The translations under genes were made by a program, and so were the position numbers. The notes under the pieces were generated by a model. The model worked only from the letters and a program-made list of their open reading frames with translations. It was not told the DNA's origin and searched no databases. A stretch of 64,000 nt of DNA, taken from the NCBI RefSeq assembly GCF_017349355.1, contig NZ_JAFMPM010000006.1, positions 1,302,001-1,366,000 of the forward strand, in the 5' to 3' direction. Positions 26,698-36,413 of this stretch are shown in pieces (the stretch's first letter is position 1; every line of letters begins with the position of its first letter). This stretch comes from Thiothrix fructosivorans (GTDB lineage Bacteria; Pseudomonadota; Gammaproteobacteria; Thiotrichales; Thiotrichaceae).

Positions 26698-27642
26698 TTG
26701 AAGCCAAGTGCCATTCCAGAGGTTGCTATCCTGCTCTGTACTTATAATGGTCAGCATTATCTGAGCGACCAACTCGATTCAGTGGCAGCTCAGACGTACT
26801 CGCATTGGGTTATGTGGGTGTCTGATGATGGCTCGCAAGATAATACCCTCTCAATTCTGGGTGAGTATAGGTCAAAATGGTCTAATGGGCGCTTATCTAT
26901 TGTTCACGGCGCTGCTAGCGGCTTCGTGGCTAACTTTTTATCGCTAACCTGTCGCACTGAGATTCAAGCCGCGTATTACGCGTTTTGCGATCAGGATGAC
27001 GTGTGGAATGCGGATAAACTCCAGCGAGCGGTGGAGTGTTTGCAGGCTATGCCGCCGGACATGCCTGCCTTGTATACCTCACGCACGTTGTTGGTTGATG
27101 CGGATAATCAGCCGTTGGGATTATCACCGTCTTTCCATCAATCCCCCTGTTTTATTCATGCCCTGACGCAGAACGTGGCAAGCGGCAATACGATGCTGTT
27201 CAATCACGCTGCTTGCCTGTTATTACGTGAAGCAGGTCAAGCTGTGCCAGTCGTAGCCCACGATTGGTGGCTTTATCTGTTGGTGACGGGAGCGGGTGGT
27301 AAAGTATTTTATGATGCTAGCCCAACGTTGCGTTACCGTCAGCACAGCGGCAATCTGGTGGGGATGAAAACGCACTGGTTGACGCGGCTAGTGCGCTTAC
27401 GCACCTTGCGTGAAGTATGGCAGGGGACATTCCGTGCAGGAAATGACCGCCAACTGCAAGCATTACTGCGGATGCGTGCTAAACTCACCCCGCAAAACCA
27501 GCAAATAGTGACGCGGTTTATGGCGGCGCGAGAGCGTGGATTCTTACCCCGTTTGCTGGGTTTCTGGCAAGTGGGTATTTACCGTGAGCCGCTGTGGAGT
27601 CACTTCGGTCTCATTGCTGCCGCACTGTTTAAAAAAATTTAA
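26698..27642 (+). CDS. Family 2 glycosyltransferase
   Basis: The 314-residue GT-A fold transferase has VAILLCTYNGQHYLSDQLDS at the N-terminus, SDDGSQDNT (nucleotide binding) and FCDQDDVW (DxD-type metal site), as in rhamnosyltransferase-like GT2 enzymes. No membrane helix. The best start is TTG at 26698, because the conserved N-terminal strand begins eight residues later and no in-frame ATG lies between. First gene of a long plus-strand glycan operon. Confidence 0.85.
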   Translation: MKPSAIPEVAILLCTYNGQHYLSDQLDSVAAQTYSHWVMWVSDDGSQDNTLSILGEYRSKWSNGRLSIVHGAASGFVANFLSLTCRTEIQAAYYAFCDQDDVWNADKLQRAVECLQAMPPDMPALYTSRTLLVDADNQPLGLSPSFHQSPCFIHALTQNVASGNTMLFNHAACLLLREAGQAVPVVAHDWWLYLLVTGAGGKVFYDASPTLRYRQHSGNLVGMKTHWLTRLVRLRTLREVWQGTFRAGNDRQLQALLRMRAKLTPQNQQIVTRFMAARERGFLPRLLGFWQVGIYREPLWSHFGLIAAALFKKI

Positions 27643-27652
27643 TTAGGTTGCC

Positions 27653-28483
27653 ATGAAGCTATACCAGCCCCTTCCCATTAGTCCGCTCGCCTTGTTTGAT
27701 TCCTTGTGGCGTAACCGTCAGCTTATTTGGCAAATGAGTAAGCGTGAAGTATTGGGGCGCTACCGTGGCTCGATGATGGGGGTGGCGTGGTCGTTCTTTA
27801 ACCCGATTTTTATGCTGGCGGTATACACGTTTGTATTCAGCTTTGTATTCAAATCCCGCTGGGACGTGGATGTTAGCGTGGATCAAGGTGGATTCGCCGT
27901 CATTCTGTTCGCGGGAATGATCGTACATGGCTTGTTTGCTGAATGTGTCAACCGTGCACCTGGCTTGCTGCTCAACAATGTCAATTATGTGAAGAAAGTG
28001 GTGTTCCCGCTGGAAATCTTGCCGTGGACAATCTTGGTATCGGCGCTGTTTCACACCGCAATTAGTGTGTTGGTGTTGCTGGTGGCGGAATTATTGTTAA
28101 TGCACCATGTACCGTGGACAATTTTGTTATTACCCTTGGTGTGGTTACCGTTTGTGGTGGCCATTATGGGGGTGAGTTGGTTTTTGGCATCGTTAGGCGT
28201 GTATTTGCGCGATGTGGCGCAAATTACCGGGTTGGTCACGACGGTGTTGTTATTCATGAGTCCGGTGTTTTACCCCTTATCAAAATTGCCGGAAAAGTTT
28301 CAGGCATTGCTGTTATTGAATCCGCTGACGTTTATGATTGAGCAAACCCGCGAAGTGTTGGTGTGGGGCAATCTGCCGAATTGGGGAGGATTGTTGATTT
28401 ATAGTGTTTGTGCCGGTTTGGTGGCGTGGCTGGGGTTTGTGTGGTTTCAGAAAACCAGAGGAGGGTTTGCTGATGTCCTCTGA
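27653..28483 (+). CDS. wzm: O-antigen/polysaccharide ABC exporter, permease Wzm
   Basis: The 276-residue ABC-2 permease has six membrane helices and the family start LWRNRQLIWQMSKREVLGRY. With the following ATPase it exports undecaprenyl-linked polysaccharide across the inner membrane. It ends TRGGFADVL and overlaps wzt by 11 bp. An ABC-type exporter in the same region as two Wzx-type flippases implies at least two separate glycans. Confidence 0.92.
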   Translation: MKLYQPLPISPLALFDSLWRNRQLIWQMSKREVLGRYRGSMMGVAWSFFNPIFMLAVYTFVFSFVFKSRWDVDVSVDQGGFAVILFAGMIVHGLFAECVNRAPGLLLNNVNYVKKVVFPLEILPWTILVSALFHTAISVLVLLVAELLLMHHVPWTILLLPLVWLPFVVAIMGVSWFLASLGVYLRDVAQITGLVTTVLLFMSPVFYPLSKLPEKFQALLLLNPLTFMIEQTREVLVWGNLPNWGGLLIYSVCAGLVAWLGFVWFQKTRGGFADVL

Positions 28484-29804
28484 ATTTGCGATTAAGATTG
28501 ATGGAATTGGGAAAAATTACCATATTTATGAAAAACCCTATCACCGTTTGTTACAAATGTTTCGGGGTACGAAGAAAGTGTATTACCGTGATTTTTGGGC
28601 AGTCCGAGATGTGTCGGTAGCAATTAAAAAAGGTGAAACTGTTGGTATTATTGGACGCAATGGTTCGGGTAAGTCTACATTACTTCAGATGATTTGCGGC
28701 ACATTGACCCCTAGTACCGGTCATATTACGGTAAATGGGCGGATAGCAGCTTTGTTAGAGTTAGGTGCTGGGTTTAATCCAGAATTCAGTGGACGTGAGA
28801 ATGTTTACATGAATGCTGCGGTATTAGGTCTGAGTAACACGGATATTGATACCCGCTTTGCAGCTATTGCGGCGTTTGCCGATATTGGCGATTTCATTGA
28901 ACAGCCTGTCAAAACGTATTCTAGTGGTATGTTTGTCCGTCTTGCCTTTGCGGTGATTGCCCATGTTGATGCTGACATTTTAGTGATTGATGAAGCATTG
29001 TCAGTGGGTGATGCCGTATTCTCCCAAAAATGTATGCGGTTTCTGCGCAAGTTTAAAGAGCACGGAACGTTGATTTTTGTGAGCCACGATATGGGGTCTG
29101 TACTGAATTTATGCGAACGTGCGGTATGGTTGCACGCTGGGCAATTAAAACAGATGGGGATATCCAAAGACGTTGCCGAGTCATACCTGCAATACACGTT
29201 ACAAGAAACCTACGGGAATGACGTGCAATTACAGGAGCTTGCGGTGGGTAATATTACGGAGGTTAAGGATGTTCCCATAGAAATAGAGGCTGGTGCAGCG
29301 TTAATCGACTACGGTAGCCAGATGTCCGCCACTGAAAATATGCACATCGCAAATGGTTGGAAAACAGGAGCCGGAGAAATCCTTTCGGTACGGCTTGAAC
29401 CTTTGATACCCCAGCCTACTAGCGTCTTGCGGGGCGGAGAAGCTGTTCGTATGGTGGTGACAGCTAAAACCCACCAAGATTTAGACCATCCCATCTTGGG
29501 ATTTTTGGTTAGAGATCGCCTTGGGCAAGACTTGTTTGGCGAAAATACTTTGGCTTTTACGGATGTGAACCCAACACCTATAGCAGCAGGTAAAGTGTTT
29601 GAGGGTGAGTTTGTCTTTCGTTTGCCTATGTTACCCAATGGTCAATATATTGTAATGGCTTCATTGGCTAATGGTGATATTGTTAATCATGTACAGCACC
29701 ATTGGCTGCATGATGCCTTGATTTTGAATATCTCATCGAGCAAGGTTCGTTGGGGTTTAGTTGGTATTCAATTCGATAAAGTTAATTTTAAAGAAGTCGT
29801 ATGA
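28473..29804 (+). CDS. wzt: O-antigen/polysaccharide ABC exporter, ATPase Wzt with C-terminal carbohydrate-binding domain
   Basis: The 443-residue protein has an ABC domain (1-245: Walker A GRNGSGKST, signature-like TYSSGMFVRLAFAV, Walker B ILVIDEALSVGD, H-loop VSHD) and a C-terminal beta-sandwich (about 290-440) of the Wzt_C type, which recognises the modified end of the finished O-polysaccharide. ATG at 28473 is the family start. It overlaps wzm by 11 bp and the next gene by 4 bp (ATGA). Because Wzt_C reads a capping group, a methyl cap could come from the methyltransferase domain in the next protein. Confidence 0.92.
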   Translation: MSSEFAIKIDGIGKNYHIYEKPYHRLLQMFRGTKKVYYRDFWAVRDVSVAIKKGETVGIIGRNGSGKSTLLQMICGTLTPSTGHITVNGRIAALLELGAGFNPEFSGRENVYMNAAVLGLSNTDIDTRFAAIAAFADIGDFIEQPVKTYSSGMFVRLAFAVIAHVDADILVIDEALSVGDAVFSQKCMRFLRKFKEHGTLIFVSHDMGSVLNLCERAVWLHAGQLKQMGISKDVAESYLQYTLQETYGNDVQLQELAVGNITEVKDVPIEIEAGAALIDYGSQMSATENMHIANGWKTGAGEILSVRLEPLIPQPTSVLRGGEAVRMVVTAKTHQDLDHPILGFLVRDRLGQDLFGENTLAFTDVNPTPIAAGKVFEGEFVFRLPMLPNGQYIVMASLANGDIVNHVQHHWLHDALILNISSSKVRWGLVGIQFDKVNFKEVV

Positions 29805-32800
29805 AATCTATAAAAACATTACATCAAGAACATCAAGGCAAAGTTTCTGATAGATGGGCGAGCTATTTATCGGCATATGACAGGCTTTTTGCTAGTTATC
29901 AAGCGCAGCCAGTGAGCCTGTTGGAAATTGGTATACAGAATGGTGGTTCATTAGAGTTGTGGGGTAAGTATTTTCCTCAAGCGAAAATTCTTGTGGGGTG
30001 CGATATTAACCCTGATTGTTCCTGCCTCACATATACTGATCCACGTATTAATGTTGTGGTAGGGAATGCGAATACGGATACAACAGAACAAGCCGTGTTA
30101 GCGCAATCAGCCCAGTATGACCTCATTATTGACGATGGCTCACATATGTCAGCCGATATTGTTCAGTCGTTTGTACGGTATTTTCGTCATTTAACGCAGG
30201 GGGGAATGTTTGTTGCGGAAGATTTGCATTGTAGTTATTGGCAGTCTTTTGAAGGTGGTTTGTACTACCCGTATTCATCTATTGCATTCTTTAAACGGCT
30301 GGCGGATATTATTAATCATGAGCATTGGGGTATAGAATGCAATAGGACGCAACTCTTACAAGGTTTTGCGGAACATTTTGCGGTTGAATTTGACGAATCA
30401 TGCCTTGCAGATATTCATTCGATTGAGTTTTTGAATTCATTGTGTGTTGTACATAAGCGTCCTGCGGCTTTGAATATGCTGGGTGAGCGCTGCGTGGCTG
30501 GGCAATTGGAGCTGGTTGTGTCGGGGCATAATAATGTGCGCGGTCAATTTTCTCAAGCGCCAGCCCAGTTGACAAACCCTTGGGCAACATTGGCAATAGC
30601 ACCGGAAGAGCAGTGGGAAACCTTATCAGCAGCCGTGATGGCGCGTGCTGAGGAAATTGCTGACCTCAGAGCAGAGACTACTAGCCTTAATACAGAGATT
30701 ATTAGCCTCAGGAAAACACTGCTTGAACGTGATGAGCATATTGCCATCATGAATCATTCAACCAGTTGGCGGATGACTAAGCCATTGCGGCTGGTTGCTG
30801 ATCAGCTAAAACGTGCTAGACGAAGCGTTAAATTGGTGATGCCAGCTATTCAACGGGCGGGCGGTGTCCAACATACTGTGCGCAAAGCCTTGAGGATTTA
30901 TCAAAACGAAGGCATTCACGGCATCAAGCGCAGTCTCAGGCAAGTGGAAATATCGCAAATACGGCATAATAGTCAACCGATTGATCCTATTTATTTACAA
31001 ACAGTTAGTCAGCAGGCACAACAATGGTTTGTACCTCGCGTATTAATTATTGCTGAAATGAGCATTCCGCAATGCGTGAAATACCGTGTGCAGCAAAAAA
31101 GCGAGATGTTTGCCGCGTTGGGTATCGGTTGTTCTATTTTGCGATGGAATGATACGCAAGCGTGCATTGATGCTTTACAAACACATTCCTTGGTTATTTT
31201 TTATCGAGTGCCAGCGTATTCTTCGGTGGTATCAATCATCCAAGAAGCTCGGCGGTTACGTCTGCCTACATGGTGGGAAGTGGATGACTTTATTTTCGAT
31301 AAGGAGGTGTTGGCTAACAGTAAAACCTTGGCGGCTCTCGATAAAAACGTGTTTGATCAACTCATTGAAGGGGCTGGTTTATACCGTCAGGCCATGCTGA
31401 TGTGTGATGCGGGTATTGCTTCTACCACAGGATTGGCTGAGGCGATGCAACGTGCTGGTGTGCCAGCAGTACGGGTGATTGAGAATGCGTTAGACCAAGC
31501 AACATTAGCAGTAGCAGCAACCGTTTGCCGGGAACATCCTCGTCAGCAAACTGATTGTGTCCGTATTGTGTATGGTTCTGGAACGAATACGCATAATATT
31601 GATTTTGCAGAAGCTGCTCCAGCACTGCTTGCTGTCTTGGGTAAATTCCCGCAGGTGCGCTTCCGTTTGATTGGTACATTAGTACTTCCCGAAGGTTTTA
31701 CGCGTTACTCTAGCCAAGTAGAAATTATCCCTTTTTGTGATTATGCAGCCTATTTGGGTTATATGGCTGAGTGTGATATTAGCATTGCACCGCTTGAAAA
31801 TTACGTGTTTAACGATTCAAAAAGCAATATCAAATACCTTGAGGCATCCATTGTTAAGTTACCTTCGGTATGTTCGCCACGGGCAGCTTTTACCCAAGTC
31901 ATACTTAACGGTGAAAGTGGCTTTTTGTGTGAAACAGATGAGGAGTGGGAGGTTGCATTAACGCAACTGGTGACGGATGCAGTTAAACGCATTCAAGTCG
32001 GCGAGGCGGCTTACGCTACGGTGATGCAGCATTATTCGCCCAGTAATATGGCTAAACAACAAGTTTTACCATTGCTGGAATCGTATAAACGGAGTCCTGC
32101 TAAGCTACGTATTCTTTCTGTCAATTGTTATTACCATCCGCGTTCTTTTGGGGGGGCAACGATTGTTGCAGAAGCTGTAAATCAATGGATTAATACACAA
32201 GAAGATTGTGAAGTTCATGTTTTCACTACAGTACCTGCTTCAGTAACACCACCGTATACGCTGAGACGTTACGATGCGAAGGGGATTAATGTTTACGGCG
32301 TAGGGATACCCGATATACTGGATGCTAAGACACAGTTTGATAACCCTGATATGGTGGTCGCGTTTGCCGATGTTCTTGCGGTAGTACAGCCTGACATCGT
32401 GCATTTCCATAGTATTCAAACCATCGGTGTTGCTGTAGTAGATTTGTGTATCCAACAAGGTATTCAATACGCAGTGACGCTGCATGATGCGTGGTGGTTA
32501 TGTGGTCGCCAATTTATGATTAATCAACAAGGTAAATATTGCGAACAAGAGACCATTGAGCGCACAGTGTGCGCAAAATGTGTTGATAATCAACACTTAA
32601 ACAGCTATCGCGACGAGCGCTTACGTCATGTGCTTCACAATGCTGTCTTACTATTATCACCTAGCCATTTTTTTGCTGATTTTTATAAAGCGAATGGCTT
32701 TACAGCGGTACGGGTGAATAAAAATGGTATCATGAAACCACATAATACTACTGCACGTATCCGTCGAGATGGGGCGCTACGGTTTGGTTATGTGGGAGGC

Positions 32801-33316
32801 AATACTGAAATCAAAGGCTTCCACCTGATTAAGAAAGTGTTTGCTAAATTAGATTATATTAACGCCAAGCTCGTTTTGGTTGATAATGCGATAAACCTTG
32901 GATTTGCTTCTTATCATCCGCTGGATTTAGCGGGTATCCCTAATGTGGAGGTTGTACCTGCTTATACGCAGCACAATATCGACGCATTTTTTTCCAGTAT
33001 TGATGTGTTGCTGTTTCCCACGCAGTGGAAAGAAAGCTTTGGTCTGTCGGTACGTGAGGCATTGGCTAGAAATGTCTGGGTCATCGCTACTGATGCAGGA
33101 GGCGTTGTGGAGGATATTCGCGTGGGTGAGAACGGTTACATTATTCCGTTTACGGATAAAGGTGAGGGCTTGCAACAAGCGGTGTTGGATACGCTAGAGT
33201 ATTTCGAACGTATCCCTGTTGGCGCGACCATTGCGCTGAGTACGCTGAATATCACCTTTTTTGATGAACAGGCGGCGGAACTGGCTACCTTATTCAAATC
33301 GGTGGTCAAACGTTAG
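29801..33316 (+). CDS. Giant methyltransferase-coiled coil-double GT4 glycosyltransferase
   Basis: The 1171-residue multidomain cytoplasmic protein has a class I SAM methyltransferase at residues about 1-220 (LLEIGIQNGGSLELW, LIIDDGSHM). A coiled coil follows at about 270-315 (AEEIADLRAETTSLNTEI..). Two GT-B folds come next: one at about 395-765 (CKYR-like QCVKYRVQQKSEM, EVDDFIFD, KYLEAS) and one at about 770-1171 (SFGGATIVAEAVNQW, HLHDAWW-like LHDAWWLCGRQF, PTQWKESFGLSVREAL). This resembles chain-terminator/polymerase proteins such as WbdD-WbdA, where a coiled coil sets chain length and a methyl group caps it. The role is inferred from the domain order and from its place next to wzm-wzt. Overlaps wzt by 4 bp and the next gene by 1 bp. 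Confidence 0.85.
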   Translation: MKSIKTLHQEHQGKVSDRWASYLSAYDRLFASYQAQPVSLLEIGIQNGGSLELWGKYFPQAKILVGCDINPDCSCLTYTDPRINVVVGNANTDTTEQAVLAQSAQYDLIIDDGSHMSADIVQSFVRYFRHLTQGGMFVAEDLHCSYWQSFEGGLYYPYSSIAFFKRLADIINHEHWGIECNRTQLLQGFAEHFAVEFDESCLADIHSIEFLNSLCVVHKRPAALNMLGERCVAGQLELVVSGHNNVRGQFSQAPAQLTNPWATLAIAPEEQWETLSAAVMARAEEIADLRAETTSLNTEIISLRKTLLERDEHIAIMNHSTSWRMTKPLRLVADQLKRARRSVKLVMPAIQRAGGVQHTVRKALRIYQNEGIHGIKRSLRQVEISQIRHNSQPIDPIYLQTVSQQAQQWFVPRVLIIAEMSIPQCVKYRVQQKSEMFAALGIGCSILRWNDTQACIDALQTHSLVIFYRVPAYSSVVSIIQEARRLRLPTWWEVDDFIFDKEVLANSKTLAALDKNVFDQLIEGAGLYRQAMLMCDAGIASTTGLAEAMQRAGVPAVRVIENALDQATLAVAATVCREHPRQQTDCVRIVYGSGTNTHNIDFAEAAPALLAVLGKFPQVRFRLIGTLVLPEGFTRYSSQVEIIPFCDYAAYLGYMAECDISIAPLENYVFNDSKSNIKYLEASIVKLPSVCSPRAAFTQVILNGESGFLCETDEEWEVALTQLVTDAVKRIQVGEAAYATVMQHYSPSNMAKQQVLPLLESYKRSPAKLRILSVNCYYHPRSFGGATIVAEAVNQWINTQEDCEVHVFTTVPASVTPPYTLRRYDAKGINVYGVGIPDILDAKTQFDNPDMVVAFADVLAVVQPDIVHFHSIQTIGVAVVDLCIQQGIQYAVTLHDAWWLCGRQFMINQQGKYCEQETIERTVCAKCVDNQHLNSYRDERLRHVLHNAVLLLSPSHFFADFYKANGFTAVRVNKNGIMKPHNTTARIRRDGALRFGYVGGNTEIKGFHLIKKVFAKLDYINAKLVLVDNAINLGFASYHPLDLAGIPNVEVVPAYTQHNIDAFFSSIDVLLFPTQWKESFGLSVREALARNVWVIATDAGGVVEDIRVGENGYIIPFTDKGEGLQQAVLDTLEYFERIPVGATIALSTLNITFFDEQAAELATLFKSVVKR

Positions 33317-34248
33317 TGTTGCAACAGTATGAGGACTTGAAGCCTTACGTTGTCGCGGTTGTTGTCACACACTACCCTGACCTCGCCCTATTGGGACGAC
33401 AACTGATAAGCCTCGTACCGCAGGTGACAGCAGTCGTTATTGTGGACAATGGTTCGTCCGATGATCTTGTGGCATGGAATGCTCAAGGGGGCTTTTCGGT
33501 AACGGATGTTATCGCATTAGGTGAAAATAGAGGTATTGCAACCGCGCATAACATGGGCATCCGGTGGGCACGGCAACGTCAGGCAACCTTTGTGTTATTG
33601 ATGGATCAAGACAGCATTCCTGCCGCTGATATGGTTAAACAGTTGTTGGCAATTGCTGCGACCTATCCCTCGTTAGCAGCAGCAGGGCCGCGTTACTGGG
33701 ATGAACGGCAAGCGGTAGGTAGCAACAAGCTGACTGCGTTTATTCGGCTGGAAGGTTTACGGTTAAAACGCTGTTCTTGCGATACGGTAGATGCGGTTAT
33801 TCCAGTGAGTTATCTGGTGTCTTCGGGGTGTTTGATACCGATGGCGGTCTTGGATAAAGTCGGTGACATGCGGGACGAGTTCTTTATTGATTATGTCGAT
33901 TTTGAGTGGGGGTTGCGAGCTGCTCAACAAGGATTACAAAGTTATGGTGTTTGTGCAGCTCATTTACAGCACCGTCTTGGAGATTCGCATATTCGATTCT
34001 TCAAAAAAAATATACCCTTACACCGTCCTGTTAGGCACTACTATCTGTTGCGTAATGCGGTGATTTTATATAAAGAGCCGAGTGTATCGTTGCGCTGGAA
34101 AATAGCAGATGGGGTACGTTTACTACTTAAGTGCATTTTTTATGTCATGTTTGCCAAACAGCGCCTAACTCATGGTCGCATGATCCTGTTAGGAGGGTGG
34201 CATGGCTTATTAGGCAAAATGGGTAAATTCAATCAAGAGCCGTTTTGA
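33316..34248 (+). CDS. Family 2 glycosyltransferase (rhamnosyltransferase-like)
   Basis: The 310-residue GT2 enzyme has VVAVVVTHYPDLALLGRQL at the N-terminus, VIVDNGSSDD, LGENRGIATAHNMGI, and the metal-site LLMDQDSIP; the block FIDYVDFEWGLRA is typical of the rhamnosyltransferase (RfbF/WbbL-like) group. Start GTG at 33316 overlaps the preceding TAG by 1 bp. It is the last gene of the operon before the tnpB remnant. Confidence 0.85.
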   Translation: MLQQYEDLKPYVVAVVVTHYPDLALLGRQLISLVPQVTAVVIVDNGSSDDLVAWNAQGGFSVTDVIALGENRGIATAHNMGIRWARQRQATFVLLMDQDSIPAADMVKQLLAIAATYPSLAAAGPRYWDERQAVGSNKLTAFIRLEGLRLKRCSCDTVDAVIPVSYLVSSGCLIPMAVLDKVGDMRDEFFIDYVDFEWGLRAAQQGLQSYGVCAAHLQHRLGDSHIRFFKKNIPLHRPVRHYYLLRNAVILYKEPSVSLRWKIADGVRLLLKCIFYVMFAKQRLTHGRMILLGGWHGLLGKMGKFNQEPF

Positions 34249-34341
34249 AGGGAACTTTATCAGAAATCGCGTAAACCCCCGTCGTTCACGGCGAGACTGT
34301 AAGTGTCTTCGGCATTCTCTTTTTTTGCTATACTCATTCCC

Positions 34342-35290
34342 ATGAATGTTACCCCCCACACCTTGAAAACCCTCAAAGTCCGCATCAGGGACAAACACGC
34401 GTCCGTGCTAAAGCAGTGGGCGTTTGAGTGCAATCAGGTATGGAACGCAGCCAACGCTATCACGGCAGAATACAGCTACATAGCCGTGCCAGAAGTCGGC
34501 TACCTCAGAAATAATTTCACTGCCTTCGACCTCGCCAAGAGCCAAGCGGCCTTCAAAAAATCACGCGGCTACTCCCTCCATTCTCAAACGGTTCAGGAAG
34601 TTACCAAAGCCCACGCCAAAGCGCGAAAGCAATTCAAGAAAGACAAGCTCCGCTGGTGCGTGTCTGGCGGTAGCCGCCGTTCTTTAGGCTGGATACCGTT
34701 CAAGTCGGGTGCAGCCGTTTGGTCGCTGGTATTTCAATGTCGTGGTGCAAGTGCCTGTGATTGAAGCGTCGGGGCGCGGTGAAGTCGGCATTGACCTTGG
34801 CTTAAAAGACTACGCCACCTGTAGCAATGGCGAGAAACTTCAAGCAAATCAATTCTACCGCAACGTCCAAAAACAATTGGGTATTGCCCAACGTGCCAAC
34901 AAAAAACGGCGCGTCAAGGCTATCCATGCCAAGGTCAAAAACCGTAGAGCCGATGCTATCCACCAGTTCACCACTAAACTGGTGCGTCAGCATTCATTAA
35001 TCGTTGTCGGCAACGTCAGCAGTAAATCCTTAGTCAAAATCAAAATGGCGAAAAGCGTCTTGGACGCAGGCTGGTTCATGCTGAAAACACAACTTGATGC
35101 AAAATCGAAAGCGATGCAAGGCGTGTTTCTGGAAGTCAACGAAGCGTACAGTACCCAAGCCTGTTTATGTTGCGGAAGTATTTCCATCAACAGTCCGAAA
35201 GGTAGAGCAGGACTTGGAATAAGAGAATGGACTTGCCCAGACTGTGGGGCGTTGCATGACAGATCCACTATCAGGGAATTGACACGATGA
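34342..35290 (+). pseudogene. IS200/IS605-family tnpB remnant (RNA-guided nuclease, decayed)
   Basis: Two overlapping frames give one broken TnpB. The first (34342-34764) holds the N-terminal half up to GWIPFKSGAA; the second (from about 34709) resumes at GRWYFNVVVQV. In intact relatives about 25-40 residues lie between these points, so an internal deletion that also shifts the frame is likely. The second part has RuvC-I (GIDLGLKDYAT) and the zinc ribbon (CLCCGS..CPDCG). The RuvC-II Glu position reads VVGNVS. The RuvC-III motif, normally HDRDxNAA, is cut to HDRSTIREL. The 3' end and right IS end are missing. A hairpin CCGTCG-TTCA-CGGCG at about 34277 and a TATACT box near 34331 precede the gene. 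No tnpA is present. Confidence 0.85.
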
Positions 35291-36362
35291 GTGAATGCTC
35301 ATGGGCTTGGTACACCCGCCGATAACTATCCGCCATCTGTTGCACCGTAAACTGTTGCTCAACCATTTCGCGGCTGGCTCGGCCTAAACGTTCGCGCAAT
35401 GTTGCATCGCCCGCCAGTGTTTTGATGGCGAGAAGCGCAGTGTCATCGTGTTGGAACAAATAGCCATTGCGCCCTGCTTGCACAATATCCAAATGCCCCG
35501 TGCATTCGCTCAACACTAGCGGTAAGCGGTGGCACATCGCCTGTAACGCAGACAACGGTAAACCCTCCCACGATGAAGTGGAGAGGTAAATATCTGCTTG
35601 TTGCAATTGCTCGGCAACTCCGGCGGGGCTAAGCCAGCCAGTGCAACGCAGGTTAGGCGCATTCAATACGTGTCGCAATTCTCCATCACCTACCCACACA
35701 AAGCGCAGATTAGGTTGATCCGCACACGCTTGCGCAATGGCATTGTAACGTGCCGGATTTTTCTGGGTGGAAATTCTGCCAACCAATATAACCGTACAGA
35801 TAGTGTTACTCGTGGGTGTTTTTTCAGGGATAGCGGCGCAAGTGATGCCATTACTGATGAAGTCAGCTGGAATGCCATTGGCTGTAAAGCTATTCGCTTC
35901 GGATGCGGAACAGGCGATGACGTGGCCGCTGCATAGGCTGGCTAACTTTTCTAGCCAAATAAACAGTGATTGCTTGATCGAGGGAATATCTTGCCGCAGA
36001 AAGGCAACTCCGTGTGGCGTATAAATAACCCGTTCAGACTGCCAGACGAGTTTTGCTGCAATTCTGCCCAAAAACCCCGCCTTGGAAGAGTGCAAGTGAA
36101 TAATGTCGCCATCCTGTTGCTTCAATAAGCGCATCAGACGATACAGTGCGACCACATCCCCCAAAGGTGAAATATCCCGCGTGACACCTACCCACGGCAA
36201 CAGCGTTACGCTAGATGGGAACAAGGCTGCATAATTATTTGGCGTATCGGGTCGGTTGCCGTGAATGACAATATGCTCATGTTCCGGCATGGCATGAGTC
36301 AATTGGGCAACAAAATGCAATACACCTGCGGCAAACGATTCGGCTACGTGGATAACCTTCAT
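35271..36362 (-). CDS. Family 4 glycosyltransferase
   Basis: The 363-residue GT-B enzyme has N-terminal VAESFAAGVLHFVAQLTHAM, HLHSSKAGFLGR (acceptor side), and the C-terminal nucleotide-sugar site VGRISTQKNP, LSTSSWEGLPLSALQAM (E-x7-E). It is cytoplasmic, acting on the glycan lipid intermediate. Its last residues (HSLIVSIP) are encoded within the tail of the tnpB remnant, so the insertion may have changed its C-terminus. It is convergent with the plus-strand glycan operon. Confidence 0.85.
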   Translation of the reverse strand: MKVIHVAESFAAGVLHFVAQLTHAMPEHEHIVIHGNRPDTPNNYAALFPSSVTLLPWVGVTRDISPLGDVVALYRLMRLLKQQDGDIIHLHSSKAGFLGRIAAKLVWQSERVIYTPHGVAFLRQDIPSIKQSLFIWLEKLASLCSGHVIACSASEANSFTANGIPADFISNGITCAAIPEKTPTSNTICTVILVGRISTQKNPARYNAIAQACADQPNLRFVWVGDGELRHVLNAPNLRCTGWLSPAGVAEQLQQADIYLSTSSWEGLPLSALQAMCHRLPLVLSECTGHLDIVQAGRNGYLFQHDDTALLAIKTLAGDATLRERLGRASREMVEQQFTVQQMADSYRRVYQAHEHSLIVSIP

Positions 36363-36413
36363 AATGGGTATTTGTCTTTACTTTTTGGACGATTTACAGA
36401 TGATAGTCAATTT

